NCBI GenBank assembly: GCA_027296385.1
Contig: JAPUJD010000088.1
Span: 1 to 9,907, forward strand
Reading direction: 5' to 3'
DNA from: Acidobacteriota bacterium
Lineage (GTDB): Bacteria > Acidobacteriota > Thermoanaerobaculia > Multivoradales > JAHEKO01
Length of the DNA stretch: 9,907 bases
A program made the position numbers and the translations under genes. Positions 5,584-9,907 of this stretch are shown one piece after another (position 1 is the first letter of the stretch; each line of letters starts with the position of its first letter). The notes below the pieces were generated by a model, which had not been told where the DNA came from, did no database searches, and saw only the letters and a list, made by a program, of their open reading frames with translations.

Positions 5584-7362
5584 ATGGCCAGCCCGGTCGA
5601 GATTCGCCTACCCGACATCGGTGACGTCGACAAGGTCACCGTCATCGAGCTCCTGGTGGCCGCGGGCGATCGGGTGGAGGTCGACGACAGCCTGATCACC
5701 CTGGAGAGCGACAAGGCGTCGATGGACGTGCCGACGACGGTGGCGGGCGTGGTCGAGAAGCTGCTGGTCAAGATTGGCGACGAGGTGAGCGAGGGCGACC
5801 CCATCGTGAGCCTGACCGCAGCTGACGCCGGCGCGGTCGAGTTAGCCGCAGAGCATTCGGAACCGGCGGCAGCGAAAACGACCCAGGCTTCGCCGGCGCC
5901 ACGCGTGGCCGCTCCGACGGTTCGCGCGACAGCGGCGGCAGACATCGAGACCGAAGTCCTGGTCCTGGGCTCGGGGCCGGGCGGCTACACAGCGGCCTTT
6001 CGCGCCGCGGATCTCGGCCGGCGGGTGGTCCTGGTCGAGCGTTACGCCAGCCTGGGAGGGGTGTGCCTCAACGTCGGCTGCATCCCCTCCAAGGCGCTAC
6101 TGCACGCCGCGCGCGTGCTCGACGAGGCGGCGGCGTTCAAGGAGCACGGCATCGACTTTGGTCGCCCCGAGATCGATCTGGACAAGTTGCGCGGCTGGAA
6201 GGACTCGGTCGTCGAGCAGCTCACCAGCGGCATCGCCGGGCTGGCCAAGCGCCGCAACATCGAAGTGGTGCAAGGCGAAGGTCGCCTGACGGGCCAGCGA
6301 ACGCTGGCGGTGGAGGGCGAGACTGGCAGCCGAACCATAGCGTTCGAGCAGGCGATCCTGGCCGCCGGCTCGAGGGTCAGCCGGATTCCTGGCATTCCCT
6401 ATGACGATTCGCGGGTCATCGACTCGACGGGTGCTCTCGAGCTGGCGACGGTACCGAAGAGGCTGCTGATCGTCGGCGGCGGGATCATCGGCCTCGAGAT
6501 GGCGATGGTCTACGGCGCTCTGGGCTCTGCGGTCACCGTCGTCGAGCTGATGGACGGGCTGATTCCGGGGTGTGACCGCGATCTGGTCAAGCCGCTCGAC
6601 AAGCGTCTGCGCAGCAACTACGGTGCCGAGATTCTGCTCTCGACCGAGGTGAGCGAGGTGAAGGCTCAGAGAAACGGCCTCAAGGTGGCGTTCGACGGGG
6701 AACAGGCGCCGAAGCCGGTGCTCTACGATCGTGTCCTCGTCGCGGTCGGTCGGCGCCCCAACGGCGACCGGATCGGCGCCGAGGCCGCAGGCTTGGCCGT
6801 CGACGAGCGCGGTTTTGTCACGGTCGACAAAGAGCAACGCAGCAACGTACGCCACATTTTCGCCGTCGGCGATCTCATCGGTCATCCGATGCTGGCTCAC
6901 AAGGCGATGCACGAGGCACGGGTGGCGGCCGAGGTCGCCGCCGGCGAGAAGAGCGCCTTCGACGCTCGGGTGATTCCGTCGGTGGCCTATACCGACCCGG
7001 AGATCGCCTGGGCCGGGCTCACCGAGACCGAGGCCAAGGCGCAGGGTATTCTCTATGAGAAGAGCAGCTTCCCGTGGTCGGCCAGCGGCCGGGCACTGGG
7101 CATCGGACGGCGCGATGGCAGCACCAAGCTGCTCTTCGATCCCGCCACCAAACGCCTTCTCGGCGCTGGCATCGTCGGCACCAACGCCGGCGACCTGATC
7201 GCCGAGCTCGCGCTGGCTATCGAAATGGACTGCGAAGCGGCCGACATCGCGCTGACGATCCACCCGCATCCGACACTGTCCGAGACCGTCGGTCTGGCCG
7301 CCGAGGCCTTCGAAGGCACGATTACCGACCTCTACATCCCGCGGCGAAGGAAGAAGCCGTAG
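5584..7362 (+). CDS. lpdA: Dihydrolipoyl dehydrogenase (E3) with fused N-terminal lipoyl domain
   Basis: This FAD enzyme reoxidises dihydrolipoyl groups of E2 and passes electrons to NAD+. At 592 residues it is about 120 longer than a plain E3. The extra part is a lipoyl domain (about 4-78, lipoyl-Lys44 in ESDKASMDV) and an Ala/Pro-rich linker (about 79-118), as in the lipoyl-E3 proteins of Neisseria and Ralstonia. The E3 body shows the FAD Rossmann motif GSGPGG (129-134), the redox disulfide CLNVGC (Cys161, Cys166), the NAD-binding GGGIIGLE (298-305), the second FAD motif around IFAVGD (425-430) and the catalytic dyad His562/Glu567 in HPHPTLSE. The C-terminus is basic (RRRKKP). The ATG is 3 nt after the aceF stop and no Shine-Dalgarno is visible, so translation is probably coupled to aceF. 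The lipoyl fusion suggests an E3 dedicated to pyruvate dehydrogenase. Confidence 0.97.
   Translation: MASPVEIRLPDIGDVDKVTVIELLVAAGDRVEVDDSLITLESDKASMDVPTTVAGVVEKLLVKIGDEVSEGDPIVSLTAADAGAVELAAEHSEPAAAKTTQASPAPRVAAPTVRATAAADIETEVLVLGSGPGGYTAAFRAADLGRRVVLVERYASLGGVCLNVGCIPSKALLHAARVLDEAAAFKEHGIDFGRPEIDLDKLRGWKDSVVEQLTSGIAGLAKRRNIEVVQGEGRLTGQRTLAVEGETGSRTIAFEQAILAAGSRVSRIPGIPYDDSRVIDSTGALELATVPKRLLIVGGGIIGLEMAMVYGALGSAVTVVELMDGLIPGCDRDLVKPLDKRLRSNYGAEILLSTEVSEVKAQRNGLKVAFDGEQAPKPVLYDRVLVAVGRRPNGDRIGAEAAGLAVDERGFVTVDKEQRSNVRHIFAVGDLIGHPMLAHKAMHEARVAAEVAAGEKSAFDARVIPSVAYTDPEIAWAGLTETEAKAQGILYEKSSFPWSASGRALGIGRRDGSTKLLFDPATKRLLGAGIVGTNAGDLIAELALAIEMDCEAADIALTIHPHPTLSETVGLAAEAFEGTITDLYIPRRRKKP
5702..5726 (+). 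repeat. 25-bp direct repeat, copy 2, at the lpdA lipoyl-lysine site
   Basis: Identical to 4415-4439 in aceF. It encodes the lipoylation motif around Lys44 of LpdA in the same codon phase. Beyond the repeat the two lipoyl domains still align as proteins (VEVDDSLITLESDKASMDVP against VAVEDSLITLESDKASMEVP) but differ in bases. Confidence 0.85.
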
Positions 7363-7372
7363 GCTGGCCAGG

Positions 7373-9034
7373 TCAGTTTTCTTTGGCTTGACGCCTCAAT
7401 AGTACCAAGGTGCGGTCGTCGGCGAAGGGTACTCCTCGCACGAACTCGTCGAGCGCGCTGCTGACGGCCTCGGCCACCTCGGGTAAAGGAGCCCGGCGCA
7501 ACTCGGCGCATAGGCTGCTGAGCCGCTCGACACCAAACTCCTCCTCGTCTGGGCCTTCGGCTTCGGTGATGCCGTCGGTGTAAAGGACCAGCAAGTCGCC
7601 GGGCTCGAGCTTTGTCTCCCGCCGCGTGTAGTCGGGCTCGGGCAGGAGGCCGAGCGGCGGCCCGCAGGCATCGAGCCGCACGACGGCTCCGGCCGAGCGC
7701 ACGAGCAGTCCGGGGTTGTGACCGGCGTTGGTGTAGACGAGGCGGCCGCTGGCCGGCGTGAGGACGGCCAGCAGCGCGGTGGCGTACTTGGCGGCCGGAG
7801 TGCGGGCGAGCAGGCGTCGGGATACATTAAGACAGATGCTGTCGGGATAGTCCCCGGCCTCGAGCGGTCCGGCGAGCAGAGCCTCGAGCGAGGCGGTCAG
7901 GAGCGCGGCGCTAATGCCCTTACCTGAGACGTCGGCGACGAGGATGGCGCAGGTGTCGTCGGCGGTGCGTTCGACGGCCTCGTAGAAGTCGCCCGACACC
8001 CCTTGCGAGGGTGCTGAGCCGCCGTAGATCTCGTAACCCGGGAGATCCGGCAATCGATCGGGCAGCAGGCCGATCTGGATCTCCCGGGCCAGGCGCACTT
8101 CATGCTCGACCCGATGCAGCTCGGCCGCTTCCTTGGCCAACGCCAGATTGCGCAGCCGCAGCGCAGCGACGGCGCCGAGCGAGGTCAGAAGCTCCATGTC
8201 GGCTTCGCTGAACTGATGGCGATGGAGCCGTGAGTTGAGGGCGATCATGCCGATCGAGCCGTCGGCATCGGCTAGCGGGGCGGCGATCAAGCTGCGCACA
8301 CCGGAGGCCACGATGCTCTCAGCCTCGGCGAAGCGTTGGTCCTCGGCCACGTCGAGTACCAGCGCCGCCTGGCCCTGCTCGGCGACCTGGTGCACCAGCG
8401 TTTTCGACAGCAGACGCTCCTCTTCGTAGCCGGGCGCCGCTTTGCGCGCCGCGCGGGTGTACTCGCCGTCGGGCTGGCGCAGGATGATGACCGCCTCTTC
8501 GGGCTGGAGCAAATCGAAGGCCCGCTCGAGAAACGTGTTCATCAGGTCGTCGAGTGTCAGCGAGCGAGCGAGAACCTGGTGCAGCTCGTTGAGGATCTGC
8601 AGGCGCCCGGCGTGGGAGGCCAAGACTTCGGCCGAGGCCGAGTCGTCGGGCGAAATCGTATCCTGGCTCTCGAGCAGCTCGGAGGCGCTCCGAAAGATCG
8701 TCTGATCGTTGCTCTGACGGCTGTTGGGCCACGAGCGCGGCTTGTTGGTCTCCTCGATCCGCAGCAGGCTGCTCGACAGGGAAATCTCGCTGCCGGCGGA
8801 TATGGGTTTCGGGGCATCGACCGGGCTGCCGTCGAGCAGCGTGCCGTTGCGCGAGCCAAGATCCTCGATGAACCAGCCTTCGGCTTGACGAAAGAGACGC
8901 GCGTGACGGCGGGACATAAAGCGGTCGCGGATCGGTAGATCGCAGTCCGAAGAGCGTCCGACAATGAGCTCTTCACCTTCCAGGGGGAGCTCGAAAGAGT
9001 CCCCCTGCGCCGGTGTCACCAGCAGACGTAGCAT
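7373..9034 (-). CDS. FHA-GAF-SpoIIE (PP2C) serine phosphatase, RsbU-like
   Basis: A 553-aa soluble signalling protein with three domains. An N-terminal FHA domain (about 1-95) shows GRSSDCDL (26-33), SRRHA (41-45) and SRNGT (61-65), the residues that bind phosphothreonine peptides. A Ser/Asp-rich linker (about 96-140) leads to a GAF sensor domain (about 146-296). A coupling helix ending in AREIQIGLLP (316-325) joins it to a SpoIIE-type PP2C domain. There GVSGDF (Asp349), VADVSGKG (Asp368), YTDGITE (Asp487) and ADDRT (539-542) supply the metal-binding acidic residues, so the enzyme looks active. Relatives dephosphorylate anti-anti-sigma (STAS) proteins. No STAS or anti-sigma kinase gene is visible nearby, so the target is unknown. 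ATG 9034 is the first possible start: an in-frame TAG lies 12 nt upstream and the FHA fold begins at once. Its stop faces that of lpdA across 10 nt. Confidence 0.94.
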   Translation of the reverse strand: MLRLLVTPAQGDSFELPLEGEELIVGRSSDCDLPIRDRFMSRRHARLFRQAEGWFIEDLGSRNGTLLDGSPVDAPKPISAGSEISLSSSLLRIEETNKPRSWPNSRQSNDQTIFRSASELLESQDTISPDDSASAEVLASHAGRLQILNELHQVLARSLTLDDLMNTFLERAFDLLQPEEAVIILRQPDGEYTRAARKAAPGYEEERLLSKTLVHQVAEQGQAALVLDVAEDQRFAEAESIVASGVRSLIAAPLADADGSIGMIALNSRLHRHQFSEADMELLTSLGAVAALRLRNLALAKEAAELHRVEHEVRLAREIQIGLLPDRLPDLPGYEIYGGSAPSQGVSGDFYEAVERTADDTCAILVADVSGKGISAALLTASLEALLAGPLEAGDYPDSICLNVSRRLLARTPAAKYATALLAVLTPASGRLVYTNAGHNPGLLVRSAGAVVRLDACGPPLGLLPEPDYTRRETKLEPGDLLVLYTDGITEAEGPDEEEFGVERLSSLCAELRRAPLPEVAEAVSSALDEFVRGVPFADDRTLVLLRRQAKEN

Positions 9035-9040
9035 CCATAC

Positions 9041-9074
9041 AGTCTAAACCACCGGCGGCACTATGATGCGTCAT
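9041..9074 (-). promoter_or_regulatory. Possible phosphatase-gene promoter region: -10 TAGACT and near-palindrome
   Basis: TAGACT (9046-9041) lies 6 nt before ATG 9034 on the minus strand, so a start site at its usual distance would make the mRNA leaderless; no Shine-Dalgarno is present. No good -35 is found 16-18 bp upstream. In that position is a 12-bp near-palindrome, ATGATGCGTCAT (9063-9074, + strand), symmetric at 10 of 12 positions, which might bind a regulator. The call is weak. Confidence 0.25.
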
Positions 9075-9132
9075 GACTTCACCGCGCCGGGTAATCGAAC
9101 GGTGCCACCGCGACCTTCGACACTCCCGAGGG

Positions 9133-9907
9133 CTACGAACCGGGCTCAGAGGTCCGGGCGAACCGGTCGCGCAGGAAACGCTCGACCGCCCGGGTCGGCG
9201 CATGATCGGTCCGGCCGAGGCCGAGGTTGATCGAGCCGTGCGTCTGATCGGGGAAGACCTCTACGCTGCCCGCGTGGCCAGTGGACCGGAGCAGCCGCGC
9301 GAAGGCGACCGCTTGCCGGTGGGTCGAATCGCCAGCTCCGGCCACGAGGAGCAGAAACGGCGGGATTGGCTTGCCTGCCGCCAGGTGACGGCTCGGCGAC
9401 GCGTCGCGCCACCCCGCAGGACGGGCACCGAAGGTGAGCCGGTAAAGCCTGGTCTCGGCCGGCGGCCGGGAGCGCACCAGGGCCTCGATGTCGAGGGCAT
9501 TGGTATCGACGGCGATGACGCCCTTGACCAGGTCCGGGGTGAGTTGGTGGGCCGCGAGGAAACGCTCGTCGGTTGCCACCAGCGAAACGAGGTGGCCGCC
9601 CGACGAGTGCCCCATGAGGAAGATAGCCTCAGGGTCGCCGCCGTAGTCGGCGATATGAGCCGCGACCCAGGCGAGTGCTGCGGCGAGATCTCGCGTGTGT
9701 GTTGGATGCCGGGCCTGCGGCGACAGGCGGTAGTTGACGCTGACGAGAAGGAAGCCCTGTTCCAGGAGCCAGTCGGGCTTACTCCCGATCCGCGACTTGT
9801 CGCCGCTGACCCAGCCGCCACCGTGGACGTAGACCATGACCGGCCGCGCCGAGGCGTCGTCGGCTTGCTGCGCCGGTGTGTAGACGTCGAGTCGCTGGAG
9901 CTCGTCG
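9133..9907 (-). CDS. Alpha/beta hydrolase (carboxylesterase-like, HGGG family), C-terminal part; runs off the right edge
   Basis: The visible 257 residues are the body and C-terminus. The reading frame stays open upstream of the first internal ATG (9837): the preceding 23 codons, with ELQRLDVYTP, match the usual start of this family's fold, so the true start lies beyond the window. The oxyanion-hole motif HGGGW is at 9825-9811, the nucleophile elbow GHSSGG has its Ser at 9606-9604, the likely acid Asp is in GAGDS at 9330-9328, and the catalytic His is in DQTHGS at 9240-9238. The triad is therefore complete. The family (Aes/BD-FAE-like, COG0657) hydrolyses carboxyl esters, acetylated sugars or N-formylkynurenine, and the substrate cannot be inferred. 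A signal peptide could exist in the missing part. It lies 98 nt upstream of the phosphatase gene on the same strand, with no T-tailed terminator visible between them. Confidence 0.9.
   Translation of the reverse strand, partial: DELQRLDVYTPAQQADDASARPVMVYVHGGGWVSGDKSRIGSKPDWLLEQGFLLVSVNYRLSPQARHPTHTRDLAAALAWVAAHIADYGGDPEAIFLMGHSSGGHLVSLVATDERFLAAHQLTPDLVKGVIAVDTNALDIEALVRSRPPAETRLYRLTFGARPAGWRDASPSRHLAAGKPIPPFLLLVAGAGDSTHRQAVAFARLLRSTGHAGSVEVFPDQTHGSINLGLGRTDHAPTRAVERFLRDRFARTSEPGS

Noticed and set aside
6097..7269. 390-codon open frame on the minus strand opposite lpdA
   Set aside because: Same cause as in aceE. No domain is recognisable, and it lies wholly within a well-conserved E3 gene.
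9084..9107. tRNA T-loop-like GTTCGATTA on the minus strand
   Set aside because: The flanking five bases on each side do not pair as a T stem, and no acceptor, D or anticodon arms are present.
9035..9132. GC-rich repeats of CGGTG/CACCG between the hydrolase and phosphatase genes, considered as a terminator
   Set aside because: The possible stems have either a one-base loop or long mismatched loops, and no T-tract follows on the minus strand.
9073..9907. Open + strand frame from ATG 9073 to the window edge
   Set aside because: No stop occurs to the edge, but the translation is Arg/Gly-rich with no motifs and is antisense to an alpha/beta hydrolase with a complete catalytic triad.

Overview
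The window is GC-rich, roughly two-thirds G+C by eye, and densely coding. Its core is a complete three-gene pyruvate dehydrogenase operon, aceE-aceF-lpdA, on the + strand at 1582-7362. Minus-strand genes lie on both sides. The homodimeric AceE-type E1, an E3 with a fused N-terminal lipoyl domain, an RND/MMPL-type exporter and an FHA-GAF-SpoIIE phosphatase together suggest a Gram-negative bacterium. The multidomain phosphatase would suit an Acidobacteriota-like lineage, but a proteobacterium cannot be excluded from sequence alone.

Left flank (1-1386, minus strand): the N-terminal 209 codons of an RND-superfamily exporter run off the left edge, preceded by a TetR-family regulator gene. The two upstream regions share a 22-bp element (15 of 22 positions identical, same orientation). 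In the regulator gene the element overlaps a good promoter (TTGACA, 17 bp, CATACT) placed so that transcription would begin at or next to the ATG. The simplest reading is an autoregulated, leaderless tetR whose product also controls the exporter.

Intergenic 1387-1581 separates tetR from the divergent pdh operon. It holds an inverted repeat, a possible -10 and the aceE ribosome binding site.

Centre: AceE (E1, 893 aa) decarboxylates pyruvate, AceF (E2, 426 aa, one lipoyl domain) transfers the acetyl group to CoA, and LpdA (E3, 592 aa, with its own lipoyl domain) reoxidises the lipoyl groups with NAD+. aceE and aceF are separated by 36 nt containing a GC hairpin just ahead of the aceF Shine-Dalgarno. 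aceF and lpdA are 3 nt apart with no visible Shine-Dalgarno for lpdA, so coupled translation is likely. Within aceE there is an in-frame A AAA AAG heptamer, a classic slippery sequence.

Right flank (7373-9907, minus strand): an FHA-GAF-PP2C phosphatase gene converges on lpdA with only 10 nt between the stop codons. Upstream of it is the C-terminal 257 residues of an alpha/beta hydrolase that runs off the right edge. I see no mobile element, CRISPR array, rRNA or tRNA. The coding content is mostly recognisable core metabolism plus accessory regulation; the less ordinary signals are in the regulatory and translational details.
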